Assembly (NCBI RefSeq): GCF_003013815.1
Contig: NZ_PRLH01000092.1
Span: 1 to 64,000, forward strand
Direction: 5' to 3'
DNA: 64,000 bases
Source of the DNA: Cyanothece sp. BG0011
GTDB taxonomy: Bacteria; Cyanobacteriota; Cyanobacteriia; Cyanobacteriales; Microcystaceae
The notes under the pieces: generated by a model
Databases searched by the model: none
Seen by the model: the letters and a program-made list of their open reading frames with translations, nothing else
What the model was told of the DNA's origin: nothing
Shown here: in pieces, positions 1 through 9,098 of the stretch
Position numbering within the stretch: the first letter of the stretch is position 1
Layout: each line of letters opens with the position of its first letter
Position numbers and translations under genes: made by a program

Positions 1-583
1 TAATTGATCACGAATAACACGAATAATGCGGTTAGCTTCTGTTGCCTCACAAGTATCTCCGGTGCCGATAGCCCAGATCGGTTCATAGGCAATCACTAAT
101 TTGCTTTGGTCTACATCGACTAGCCCTTTTTGCAATTGATTAATAATAACGCTTTCAGCTTCTCCTGCGTCCCGTTGTTCTTTGGTTTCTCCCACACAGA
201 GAATAGGCGTGAGGCCATGACGTTGGGCTGCAATCACCCGTAAATTAGCGGTTTCGTCCGTTTCTCCGAAGTATTGACGACGTTCGCTATGGCCGATGAC
301 CACATAATCGACACTTAATTCCGTTAACATTGGTCCAGAAATTTCACCGGTATAAGCCCCTTTATCTTCCCAGTGGAGATTCTGGGCCCCTAAACGTACT
401 TTTCCCCCATGTAAGCTTTTGGATAGGATGCTAAGGGCTGTAAAGGGGACACACAGAATAATCTCTCTGGCTTCGTCTGTCTCTTCTACTTTTGATTTTA
501 ATACTGTTAAAAACTCTAAGGCTTCGGCCTGAGTTTTGTGCATTTTTCCAGTTACCTGCAATGATAATTTTTCCGACAGCCAT
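1..583 (-). CDS. tpiA: Triosephosphate isomerase, 3' end outside window, apparent frameshift near N-terminus
   Basis: Glycolysis and Calvin-cycle enzyme that interconverts glyceraldehyde-3-phosphate and dihydroxyacetone phosphate. From the ATG at 583 the reading is [13 protein letters not shown], the family N-terminus with the substrate-binding Asn and Lys. The family continuation [11 protein letters not shown] is one frame away, beginning at the ATG at 543. The catalytic His region (VIGHSERR) and catalytic Glu ([11 protein letters not shown]) are both intact in that second frame, which stays open to the window edge. The break is at a run of five A (547-543 on the coding strand) where four would restore the frame. 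The catalytic Lys lies upstream of the break, so starting at 543 would give a dead enzyme. tpiA is normally needed, so a sequencing error is more likely than a pseudogene. Confidence 0.9.
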
Positions 584-793
584 TTTCAATAATCTACATC
601 AACAATGATTTTGCAAACTTCTAGTTTAGTCTGAATGGGGTATTTCTGAATAGTGTTAGGAGGAATTAATACTGCCAAGACAAGGCCAAGACAAGTTAAG
701 ATATGTATGATAAGAAAGGTGGTTTCCTGAGCGTGGCAACATAGGCTATCCATGAAACCAGACTGCTTAATACCCTGTTGGGAGGGAATAATT

Positions 794-1624
794 TTGGACG
801 AACTGCGATCAGCCTTAGAAATGGCTACAGAAGAGGAATTACGTCAGTTAACTCAAGTTCTCTTTTGCCGTAAATTTAATCCTCTTGATTATTTACAAAC
901 TCCCGATCCCATTGAAATTGAAAGTCAGGATTGGGATCAATGGTTAGACAAAATTGAGGCGAGATTTCGTTTTTTGGCCTCCGACGGGTTGACGGTGCTA
1001 AAACGTAAAACGAAAAGGTTTAGTTATCGTCAAACTTTAATTCGTGTTTGTCACTATCTGAAAATCCCTTATTCTAATGAAATGTCCACGATAGATATTG
1101 AAGCGGATATTTTCTTGAATTTATTGGGGAAAGCTTGGAAAAATTTACCCCCGGCTCAACAGAATCGTTTAATGACACAAATACAAGCATCTTTGGCTAA
1201 ATCGAATATTCCTGATGCCCTACCGGTGCAACTGCAACATAATCCCATGAACCTGGTGTTAAAGGGTAGCAGTGTGGTTGCGGTTAATTCTATTGTGAAA
1301 CCTTTACTGCTCAAACATATTGCTCAACAGTTTGCTCTGCATTTTGCCCGTTATCAAGTGGCTCAGCAAGGGATGATTCGCGGTGGGGCTGCGGTGGCTA
1401 ACCAATTGGCAGTTAATACCGCCCGACGGGGAATGGCCCTGACAGCAGCCCGTTACGGCGCGGTGAGAGGGGTTTTATCGTTTGTTGGCCCGGTGTTGTG
1501 GGGTTGGTTTTTGGCCGATCTGGGTTGGCGGGCGATCGCCACTAACTATGGTCGTATTATTCCTGTTATTTTTGCCCTAGCTCAAATTCGCCTCACTCGC
1601 ACAGAAACTTGGGAACTTGCTTAA
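794..1624 (+). CDS. YaaW (UPF0174/COG4735)-like protein
   Basis: Function unknown. The protein resembles E. coli YaaW, notably in the block STIDIEADIFLNLLGKAWKN, which matches the YaaW segment around its conserved Trp-Lys. The C-terminal half is Ala/Gly-rich and hydrophobic (about residues 190-270), so it may associate with membrane. An in-frame ATG lies at 752, but I prefer the TTG at 794: a strong GGGAGGG ribosome site (780-786) sits seven bases upstream, and the product then starts (M)DELRSALEMATEEEL. Length from the TTG is 276 aa. It is co-directional with the O-antigen-ligase-like gene 55 bp downstream. Confidence 0.65.
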   Translation: MDELRSALEMATEEELRQLTQVLFCRKFNPLDYLQTPDPIEIESQDWDQWLDKIEARFRFLASDGLTVLKRKTKRFSYRQTLIRVCHYLKIPYSNEMSTIDIEADIFLNLLGKAWKNLPPAQQNRLMTQIQASLAKSNIPDALPVQLQHNPMNLVLKGSSVVAVNSIVKPLLLKHIAQQFALHFARYQVAQQGMIRGGAAVANQLAVNTARRGMALTAARYGAVRGVLSFVGPVLWGWFLADLGWRAIATNYGRIIPVIFALAQIRLTRTETWELA

Positions 1625-1679
1625 TGGCTAATCCATAATTAATAATGAATCCTTAATCGTTAAGATAAGTTTCTTTTCT

Positions 1680-3011
1680 ATGAATCAATTAAATAAGAAT
1701 AAAGCACATTGGTTAGGAAATACCCTAAAGTTTGGGGTATTCCTTTTACCGTTTTCGGCTGATTTTGGAGCCACTGCTCTTGGGGTTGTTTTATTGGGGT
1801 TATGGCAACAAAAATTTAAACAAATTATCAGCAACCCTATCAATTGGGGTTGGGGACTTTTATTTCTTTGGTTAATCTTAACTTCCCTGGTTGCGGTTTA
1901 TCCTCTCTACAGTTGGGAAGGGTTAGGAAACTTTTTACCATCTTTTTTAATGATAGCATCGTTCCCCTTTTTTTTCAATCGTTTTAGGCGATTATATCAA
2001 CTGGCTTGGTGGTTAGTTTTAACTTCTATTCCTGTGTGTTTTTTGGGGTTTATGCAGTTGTTTGCCGGTTGGGAAACCCCCTTATTTTTACATCGTATTG
2101 GTATTAAAATGATTGCTTATGGTCATCCCGATAGCAGGATGTCTTCTTTATTAATGTATGCGAATACGTTAGCCTTTTTTTTGGTGGTAGCCTTTACCTT
2201 ATCCATTGGTTTATGGATTTTACATTATCGTCGTGATTCTATTATTAAACAGGATCGGATTAATGGGCAATTATTAATTCTAACTGTCGCTATTTTTTTC
2301 AATGGGATAGGCTTAATTTTAACTAATTCTAGGAGCGCTTGGGGACTGGCTGTCTTAGGTTTAATGGCGTTTGCTGTTTATTTACGTTGGTATTGGATTA
2401 TTATTAGTGTTTTATTGGTTATCTTTCTTGTGGTTTGGGCCGCTTGGATTCCGGTTTATCAAGATATAATGCGTCAAATTGTTCCTAGTTATTTTTGGGC
2501 AAGATTAACCGATGAGTTGTATGATGATCGTTATGTTACGGCCTTACGAACCACTCAATGGGGTGTGGCTTGGGAAATGATGTTACAGCGTCCTTTGTGG
2601 GGTTGGGGATTGCGGAATTTTACCCCTATTTATCAAGAAAAAATGAATGTTTGGATGGGACACCCTCATAATTTATTTTTGATGTTATTGGCAGAAATTG
2701 GTATCATTGGTACTTTATTATTTAGTAGCTTAGTGGGAACGATTTTAGGTAAAGCCGTTACCTTAATGACTCGAATCAATCAGGAGTTTAAGGGATTAGA
2801 AAAAGATAAAAACAAAAACAATTTTTCTGAAAATGAAGCCAATTTTTTACTGTTATTTAGTTATTTAGTTGCCTTTAGTTTGTGCATTATTTTTAATCTC
2901 TTAGATGTTAGTATTTTTGATTTAAGAGTGAATTTAATCGGTTGGTTATTATTATCAGCCATTGCTGGTATTACATACAGTTATAAGGAAACTTTAAATT
3001 TTCGTCCATAG
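1680..3011 (+). CDS. O-antigen ligase / Wzy_C family membrane protein
   Basis: A 443-aa polytopic membrane protein of about ten to twelve hydrophobic segments. A long extracytoplasmic loop follows roughly residue 258. The motif MGHPHNLFLMLLAEIGIIG (about residues 325-343) is the His-containing signature of the O-antigen ligase/polymerase (Wzy_C) family, which includes cyanobacterial IctB-like proteins. The likely role is glycan ligation or polymerisation at the periplasmic face; the substrate cannot be told. IctB was considered, but nothing in the sequence singles it out. Confidence 0.75.
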   Translation: MNQLNKNKAHWLGNTLKFGVFLLPFSADFGATALGVVLLGLWQQKFKQIISNPINWGWGLLFLWLILTSLVAVYPLYSWEGLGNFLPSFLMIASFPFFFNRFRRLYQLAWWLVLTSIPVCFLGFMQLFAGWETPLFLHRIGIKMIAYGHPDSRMSSLLMYANTLAFFLVVAFTLSIGLWILHYRRDSIIKQDRINGQLLILTVAIFFNGIGLILTNSRSAWGLAVLGLMAFAVYLRWYWIIISVLLVIFLVVWAAWIPVYQDIMRQIVPSYFWARLTDELYDDRYVTALRTTQWGVAWEMMLQRPLWGWGLRNFTPIYQEKMNVWMGHPHNLFLMLLAEIGIIGTLLFSSLVGTILGKAVTLMTRINQEFKGLEKDKNKNNFSENEANFLLLFSYLVAFSLCIIFNLLDVSIFDLRVNLIGWLLLSAIAGITYSYKETLNFRP

Positions 3012-3041
3012 TCTTATTAATATAAAAAATAATCAAGTTCC

Positions 3042-3163
3042 CTACCCCCCTGCCCCCTACCACCCTGCCCCCCTCTACCCCCCCTGCCCCCCTTTAAAAG
3101 GGGGGTGTGGGGGGTGTGGGGGGTAGGGGGGATATAGCTAGTTTTAGCGAAGGCGCAAGATGT
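3042..3163. repeat. C-rich/G-rich inverted repeat with four G-runs (G-quadruplex-capable)
   Basis: Between two convergent genes, C-runs at about 3042-3092 face G-runs at 3098-3131 around a TTTAAAA centre, giving a long inverted repeat. The G side has four runs of six G separated by two to three bases, enough for an intramolecular G-quadruplex. The flank at 3145-3163 (GCGCAAGATGTGAGTCT area) recurs, in the other orientation, around 61838-61862 beside a similar C/G block, so this is a dispersed repeat family. It could also work as a bidirectional transcription barrier. Confidence 0.75.
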
Positions 3164-3168
3164 GAGTC

Positions 3169-4518
3169 TTACCTATCCGCTTTAATAGACTCATTGAAAT
3201 TAACTTGAATGAGTTTAGGAATAGGGTGAATAGATTGAAATTCATTGGGTAAATCACTCCATTGCCAAGCTTCATTAAATTCTACTTGTTCGTTTCCACA
3301 ATCACCTGTGGTTAACAATTTATTAGTCCAAATACTACCAGTAAATTGAGCAGATTCTGAATTGGGATTGTTGGTTTTAATTCCTAATTCATAATGAGGG
3401 GCAACAATAAAAGCGGATAAATTATCAAATTGTAAACACATTTTAGCTTCTTCATAAGCAACAATAATAAAATTTTCAGGGGAACAAGCATTAGACGACT
3501 CACATTTATGGACAATCTCCGATATATTAATATCTCCAACAACATATAAAATAATGATAGATTCACCTTGAAAATCGGAATTAACGATTAATGAATCGAT
3601 TTCTTCTAGATGATTAATGAAATATTCATAGACATTTTTTTCTCCGTCCTTTTTTGTGGGTTTATCTTCTAATCGTGGTAATTTTAAAGAAATTTTATCT
3701 TCTTGTTCTTGGGTTTCTTCCTCTTCTGCAATTGATGGAAAATAGTGATTTTCTGGTAATCTCTCTTTAATCCCTTCTAAATCAGGTAATTCAGGGATTT
3801 TAACTGCTGTATATTTAGCCTGATGTCCCTCAACTTCCATTAAATTAACTTTTTCCACAGGAAAACTACAGTCATTTGCCCAAAGGTTTCCATTTACTTT
3901 AGCGTTGCCAATACCACTGCTTTGTTTGTTTCCAGTTAACCATAAGACAGGAACAGGTTTTGACAAATAATTATCATTAAAATTAATATCTATCTCATAT
4001 TGTGCCTGATTTTCCTGTGCATTTTCTGTTTCAATGGTCGCTAAAACACGATTTCTATCGACTTGTTGAAAATCCACTAGAGAAAATTTTCCCATGGGTA
4101 CATCAATGATATTATGTTCAGCTAAGTCTAAAATTCTCTGTTTTTTCTGTTTCCAATCTCCTTCTTTTTGACACAAACGTAAATTATGATTAAACTCACG
4201 GGATTTTTCCGACAAATTAGGAGAGTTTAAGTATTTTTCCCAATCATCTAAATTATATTCAAGTAATTGATTATGTTCAATTAATAAGGCTTGAAGATTA
4301 ACTTTTGCTGTTTCGGCTACACTTAAATTTTGCTGACTAATGGTAATCGATGTTTCAATATTATTACTTAGATTGTTGCTTCGTGCAAGTAAAGCGGCTG
4401 TGGCAACAGTCCCAACGGTTCCCAATACCATGACCATAAATAGGGCAAAACCTGTATTAGAATTGTGTTTCTTGGCGTTGAAACAGAAGCGTAATAATGT
4501 TAAATATTTAAAAATCAT
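3169..4518 (-). CDS. PilX-like, type IV pilin-associated hypothetical protein
   Basis: A 449-aa protein with one hydrophobic segment near the N-terminus (about residues 22-46: TGFALFMVMVLGTVGTVATA), followed by a polar, Gln/Asn-rich helix. This layout is that of minor pilin or PilX-type assembly proteins, where a short basic leader (here CFNAKKHNSNTG) precedes a GF-like cleavage context. The remainder is acidic and unrecognised, with several Cys (near residues 116, 217, 339, 345). It would sit in the inner membrane or a pilus-like fibre. No pilus genes are adjacent, so the call rests on the N-terminus only. Confidence 0.45.
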   Translation of the reverse strand: MIFKYLTLLRFCFNAKKHNSNTGFALFMVMVLGTVGTVATAALLARSNNLSNNIETSITISQQNLSVAETAKVNLQALLIEHNQLLEYNLDDWEKYLNSPNLSEKSREFNHNLRLCQKEGDWKQKKQRILDLAEHNIIDVPMGKFSLVDFQQVDRNRVLATIETENAQENQAQYEIDINFNDNYLSKPVPVLWLTGNKQSSGIGNAKVNGNLWANDCSFPVEKVNLMEVEGHQAKYTAVKIPELPDLEGIKERLPENHYFPSIAEEEETQEQEDKISLKLPRLEDKPTKKDGEKNVYEYFINHLEEIDSLIVNSDFQGESIIILYVVGDINISEIVHKCESSNACSPENFIIVAYEEAKMCLQFDNLSAFIVAPHYELGIKTNNPNSESAQFTGSIWTNKLLTTGDCGNEQVEFNEAWQWSDLPNEFQSIHPIPKLIQVNFNESIKADR

Positions 4519-4616
4519 AGTTATTAAGACTTATCAAAAATGTTGAGATACTTGGGTTAGGGTTAAATATTTAACCAGAGAAAGACGAATAGCTGACACA
4601 ACATTCTTTTTAAAAT

Positions 4617-4820
4617 GCTGGTTTACCTGTTGATTTTACCGATGAATATCAACAGCGAATTGAAACTATGGGGTCTACACTTTTAACATACCCTTTTGAA
4701 CATCAAAGTTATCACTTACTCATGGGTAAAAATCCCGAAATATCAAAATATGAATTCTTAAAAATCAGTATTTCACCTGGCAGGAAAATTACGTTAAATT
4801 TTAAACCTAGTGCTATTTAA
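4617..4820 (+). pseudogene. C-terminal remnant of an unknown gene
   Basis: An open frame without a start codon in the expected place runs to a TAA at 4818-4820. It reads AGLPVDFTDEYQQRIETMG, then a soluble-looking sequence of 67 residues in all. Codon use looks coding, but no upstream portion exists in the preceding DNA, so I read it as the tail of a deleted gene. It overlaps the 3' end of the DUF512 gene by four bases. It could also be chance. Confidence 0.3.
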
Positions 4821-6146
4821 TAACAATTTTTGAGCAAATCAGAAATACTATCTACAATAATAATAGAAGTATTTAAGGTTTTAGATACTTCTTCAACCCT
4901 CATATCATCTAAAAAGACGGTATCATGTTGTTTTAACATAAGAGAAGGTAATAAAATGCCATCCCCTAGGTCTCTATCTTTTAATTTGGAGATAATATCT
5001 TGTCCGGTTAATAACCCTGTTACTGTAATTTCTTGTCCCCAATAGTCACTATTTAAAGCGGCTAATTTTATGGTTAAATTGTCCACTTCATTTAACTGTT
5101 TAACTAAGGGTTGAAAAGCGTTTTCTACAGCATTACCCACGACCCAAGTTAGGGTTTTTGGCTGGTCTATTGTTTCAGGTAATAATTGTTTAGCAGTGTC
5201 CTGAAATTCTCTAATAAATCGACGAATTGAGCCTACCCCATTGCCAATTTGGGGATAATCTTCATAATGGGATTCTGGGGGTAATTCTTCTTGTGCAATT
5301 AAAAACCATTCATCAGCTAACCAAGCAAAATGACTGTTAAACTTTTGGTAAAATTCTTGTTGTAACCCTTTAACCTGTTTAATCACTTCTTTAGCCTTTT
5401 CTTGACTCACAGGAATTAATTCATCTTTGGTAGGACGAAATTTAGTTAACCCCACAGGAACCACAGCTGCTGATAGAATGGTAGGGATTTCTCCTAGATG
5501 AAACTCTGATAAATCTTTTAATGTTCGTTCTAAATGAACACCGTCATTAATTCCAGGACAAACCACCACTTGAGCATGAATTTGTAGCCGTCTTTCTTGA
5601 AACCATTTAAACTGTTCTTTAATTAACCCTGCCCGTTCATTTTTTTAAGAGTCTAATTCTAATATCGGGTTCCGTTGCGTGTACGGAAACAAATAAAGGA
5701 GATAAGCGCATGGCTTCAATGCGTTGCCATTCTTTTTGGGTTAAATTGGTTAAAGTTAAATAACTGCCATAGAGAAAACTTAAGCGATAATCATCATCCT
5801 TCAAATATAAAGTATCTCGTTTTCCGGGGGGTTGTTGGTCAATAAAACAAAACGGACAACGATTATTACATTGAATGAGACCATCAAATAAAGCGGTTTC
5901 AAACTCTAACCCTAAATTATCATCATAGTCTTTTTCAATTTCAACTTGATGAATCTTCCCGTGACTATCTAATACCTCTAACGCTAAAAATTCATCCGCA
6001 CACAAAAAATTATAATCAATTAAATCACGGGGTTGAGTTCCATTAATAGAAACGATGGCATCTCCGACTTCAAAGCCAACCTCTTCGGCAATAGAACCCG
6101 GCAAAACATTTGTAATTTTAGCAGGACGAACGGAAGATAAAGTCAT
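4817..6146 (-). CDS. DUF512 / TIGR03279-type radical SAM protein, split by an apparent frameshift
   Basis: Cyanobacterial radical SAM protein of unknown substrate. The N-terminal part (6146-5637) has a PDZ-like domain (about residues 8-60, PGSIAEEVGFEVGDAIVSIN) and then CNNRCPFC, a CX3CX2C cluster motif for a 4Fe-4S centre. It ends early at RLLKK-stop. The frame that follows (5638 downward) continues NERAGLIKEQFKWFQERRLQ and then VVCPGINDGVHLERTL, and holds the C-terminal DUF512 domain (250 aa from Met 5569). The junction is a run of seven A at 5646-5640 on the coding strand; six would join the halves into one protein of about 440 aa, the usual family size. Sequencing error, true mutation or slippage at the A-run are all possible. 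Confidence 0.8.
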
Positions 6147-6506
6147 AGATAGAATTTAGAATGTAGAATTTAGAATGTAGAATTATCAATTAGTGGCAGA
6201 TAAAGCAAATTATAATAATTTTCAAAAAATTTAAGGTTTTTACAATAGTATCTCTAGAAAAATCTTGTTAGATTTAGGAGTGAATGATGATCGTTGGGAT
6301 GGTTATGTGTCCTCACAATTAAACTTTCTATAACGATCATATCTTAACGGGTCTTGTCTCAGGCAAGAATCAGGTCAGAGAAACAACGCAACAGGGTATT
6401 ACAAAAAGTTTGGCTATTTGATGGATAGTTATATAACTCCTGACTCTGTGACTCGGTGACTCCTGATTCCTGACCAATACCCGAAATATTGATGAATGCT
6501 TAGAAA
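6147..6506. other. Intergenic region between the DUF512 gene and ndhD
   Basis: Divergent control region of 360 bp. It begins with tandem AATTTAG/AATGTAG heptamers (6149-6185). A tiny frame at 6284-6322 (12 codons, MMIVGMVMCPHN) is preceded by TAGGAGTGA but is too short to call. Near 6428-6478 there is a low-complexity stretch with repeated GACTC/CTGA words. I could not place a promoter for ndhD. Confidence 0.5.
6149..6185. repeat. Short tandem heptamer repeats (AATGTAG/AATTTAG)
   Basis: About five head-to-tail copies of a 7-base unit just upstream of the DUF512 start codon. The same heptamer family occurs at 14287-14320 (other orientation) and 17749-17781. It fits the short tandemly repeated repetitive sequences known from cyanobacteria. 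Confidence 0.8.
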
Positions 6507-8093
6507 ATGTCAATGAACCTTGCTAATTTTCCTTGGTTAACCACCATTATTCTCTTTCCCATTGTGGCAGCCTTGTTAATACCCATCATTCCCGATAAAG
6601 ATGGTAAAACCGTGCGCTGGTACGCTTTAACAGTGGGTTTAATCGATTTTGCTATTATTGTATACGCTTTTTATACAGGGTATGACCTCAGCAATCCCAA
6701 CCTACAGCTAGTGGAAAGCTATGCTTGGGTTCCGGAACTAGACCTAAAATGGTCTGTGGGGGCTGATGGCTTGGCCATGCCTCTGATTTTATTAACCGGC
6801 TTTATCACCACTTTGGCCACCATGGCCGCTTGGCCTGTTACCTTTAAGCCCAAACTCTTTTATTTTCTCATGTTAGCCATGTACGGGGGACAAATTGCCG
6901 TCTTTGCGGTACAGGATATGTTATTGTTCTTCCTGGTGTGGGAATTGGAATTAGTCCCGGTTTATCTGATTTTGTCAATTTGGGGCGGAAAACGGAGACT
7001 TTACGCAGCCACTAAGTTTATCCTCTACACGGCGGGGGGTTCTTTGTTTATCCTGGTAGGGGCTTTAACCATGGCCTTTTTTGGGGATACTGTCACCTTT
7101 GATATGAGTACCATTGCCGCCAAAGATATTCCTCTCAATCTACAATTATTCTTGTATGCGGGTTTCCTCATCGCCTACGGAGTAAAATTGCCCATCTTTC
7201 CCCTGCATACTTGGCTACCGGATGCCCACGGGGAAGCCACCGCACCGGCCCATATGTTACTGGCAGGTATTCTCTTAAAAATGGGAGGTTATGCCCTCTT
7301 GCGGATGAATGCCGGGATGTTACCAGATGCCCACGCCTATTTTGCCCCGGTATTAGTTATTTTAGGGGTGGTAAATATTATCTATGCGGCGTTAACCTCC
7401 TTTGCCCAACGAAACTTAAAACGAAAAATCGCCTATTCTTCTATCTCTCACATGGGGTTTGTGTTGATAGGTATCGCTTCGTTTACCGATATTGGACTCA
7501 GTGGGGCCATGTTACAGATGATTTCCCACGGTTTAATTGGGGCGAGTCTCTTCTTTATGGTAGGGGCAACCTATGACCGTACTCATACCCTGATGTTAGA
7601 CGAAATGGGCGGTATTGGGAAGAAAATGAAGAAGGTGTTTGCCATGTGGACCACTTGTTCAATGGCTTCTTTAGCATTGCCAGGAATGAGTGGGTTTGTA
7701 GCAGAATTAATGGTATTTGTGGGCTTTGCCACCAGTGACGCTTATAACTCTACTTTCAAAGTTATCATCGTCTTTTTAGCTGCGGTGGGTGTCATTTTAA
7801 CCCCCATTTATTTACTGTCCATGTTACGTGAAATGTTATACGGACCTGAGAATAAAGAGTTAGTTTCCCATACCAAACTTATTGACGCAGAACCCAGGGA
7901 AGTGTTTATTATTGGGTGTTTATTAATCCCCATTATTGGCATTGGTTTGTATCCGAAAATCGTTACGCAGATTTATGATTCAACCACTACTCAATTAACC
8001 ACTTTGTTACGTCAATCTGTGCCTAGTTTAGTCGAAGAAATGGAAGTGGCTTCTCGCTATGATATGGCAGTGAAAGCCCCGATGATTAAATAG
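6507..8093 (+). CDS. ndhD: NAD(P)H-quinone oxidoreductase chain 4 (NdhD1-type)
   Basis: Antiporter-like membrane subunit of the cyanobacterial NDH-1 complex, used in respiration and cyclic electron flow in thylakoid or plasma membrane. The 528-aa sequence has about fourteen transmembrane segments. It keeps the conserved Glu in [11 protein letters not shown], the central Lys in [10 protein letters not shown] and [20 protein letters not shown], and [14 protein letters not shown]. Length and N-terminus ([16 protein letters not shown]) match the NdhD1/D2 type rather than the CO2-uptake NdhD3/D4 type, though this is by eye. Met3 (6513) is an equally good start. A strong terminator follows at 8118-8146. 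Confidence 0.95.
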   Translation: MSMNLANFPWLTTIILFPIVAALLIPIIPDKDGKTVRWYALTVGLIDFAIIVYAFYTGYDLSNPNLQLVESYAWVPELDLKWSVGADGLAMPLILLTGFITTLATMAAWPVTFKPKLFYFLMLAMYGGQIAVFAVQDMLLFFLVWELELVPVYLILSIWGGKRRLYAATKFILYTAGGSLFILVGALTMAFFGDTVTFDMSTIAAKDIPLNLQLFLYAGFLIAYGVKLPIFPLHTWLPDAHGEATAPAHMLLAGILLKMGGYALLRMNAGMLPDAHAYFAPVLVILGVVNIIYAALTSFAQRNLKRKIAYSSISHMGFVLIGIASFTDIGLSGAMLQMISHGLIGASLFFMVGATYDRTHTLMLDEMGGIGKKMKKVFAMWTTCSMASLALPGMSGFVAELMVFVGFATSDAYNSTFKVIIVFLAAVGVILTPIYLLSMLREMLYGPENKELVSHTKLIDAEPREVFIIGCLLIPIIGIGLYPKIVTQIYDSTTTQLTTLLRQSVPSLVEEMEVASRYDMAVKAPMIK

Positions 8094-8117
8094 GGATTTA
8101 GCTTTTAAACGATGATT

Positions 8118-8146
8118 AAAAAGCCTACTTTATAGTGGGCTTTTTT
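8118..8146 (+). terminator. Rho-independent terminator of ndhD
   Basis: Stem GCCTAC (8123-8128) pairs with GTGGGC (8135-8140) with one G-T pair, extended by A-T pairs, around a TTTATA loop and followed by six T. It lies 25 bp after the ndhD stop. Confidence 0.85.
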
Positions 8147-8297
8147 CCTTCTCTCTTGGGGATTTTCTGCCAGCAACAGTAATCATAATTTTCACCACTC
8201 CTCTCGGTTGAGATAAACTATTTTTATTATGAATTGTTTTTAATAAAGGATCTTCTTCTACAAAAGTGTTTTGAATTATAATATGTGATCTTTATAA

Positions 8298-8972
8298 TTA
8301 AAATTTATACTGAAACTCTTGTATTGCCCACTCAAACCGATGTTCTATAAGTTTTCGAGTTTGATCGGTATAGTAGCTCTGATAATCTCTATGTTTGCTC
8401 TGATTGCGATGAGACAACTTTGAATCATTAAAATCTAAAACTTTACAGATATGTTGCCAATCTACTTCTAAATTTTCAAATCTCCCGACAAATTTCACAA
8501 TAATCTGACCCTGTTCATCAGCTATCCAGTCAACTAGATTTCCCCATCGATCATTAATCATATTTTGTCCGTAAACTGAATTAATGAAAGCTGAAAAACT
8601 ACCTAAGAGGCGAATTTCTTCTGCTTGTTTACGAACTCTTTCCTTCCTTGAAGCAGGGGCTATCTGTAACCACCAAAAGTAGCTTGATACCATCAAATCC
8701 CAAGGATTTCTAACAAAAGCAAAGGAAAAAATATCTTCCCAAACTCGTTCTCCCATAACTACCTTAAAATCATTAGCTTTTGCATGGAGTGCAGGAAGAT
8801 CAATGCCTTTGGATTTACGGATAATATTTAGTAATGAATATTTAGGATAGGGTCTAACTGTTGTATATCGATTACGATGTAAAGCTCTCATGAGACTAGT
8901 ACCTGCTGTCTTAGGAATATGAATCATGACTAAGCTTGGTTTGCACTCATTAATTTTAGAGTAAAGAGACAT
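8298..8972 (-). CDS. Sulfotransferase family protein
   Basis: A 224-aa protein with the 5'-phosphosulfate-binding loop near the N-terminus, MIHIPKTAGTSLMRALHR (about residues 17-34), and the 3'-phosphate-binding region FAFVRNPWDLMVSSYFWW (about residues 104-121). Both are hallmarks of PAPS-dependent sulfotransferases of the Sulfotransfer_2 type, which transfer sulfate to glycans or other acceptors. The acceptor cannot be told from sequence. It lies just beyond the tnpB end of the IS607-like element and may be accessory. Confidence 0.8.
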   Translation of the reverse strand: MSLYSKINECKPSLVMIHIPKTAGTSLMRALHRNRYTTVRPYPKYSLLNIIRKSKGIDLPALHAKANDFKVVMGERVWEDIFSFAFVRNPWDLMVSSYFWWLQIAPASRKERVRKQAEEIRLLGSFSAFINSVYGQNMINDRWGNLVDWIADEQGQIIVKFVGRFENLEVDWQHICKVLDFNDSKLSHRNQSKHRDYQSYYTDQTRKLIEHRFEWAIQEFQYKF

Positions 8973-9098
8973 ACCTTAACAATATTTTAACAAAAGAAGA
9001 TTTCATTATATTCTAGTATTCAAAGCGCATTTTAACAACTCCACACTGCTTCATGAAACCTAGACAAACCTGGACAGGCTTGTTGTTCAATTCCTGCT

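Noticed and set aside
1680-3011. Bicarbonate-related IctB
   Set aside because: Only the general Wzy_C/O-antigen ligase pattern is visible; nothing specific for IctB.
7211-7576. Open frame within ndhD
   Set aside because: Shadow of ndhD in another frame; no ribosome site and no family resemblance.
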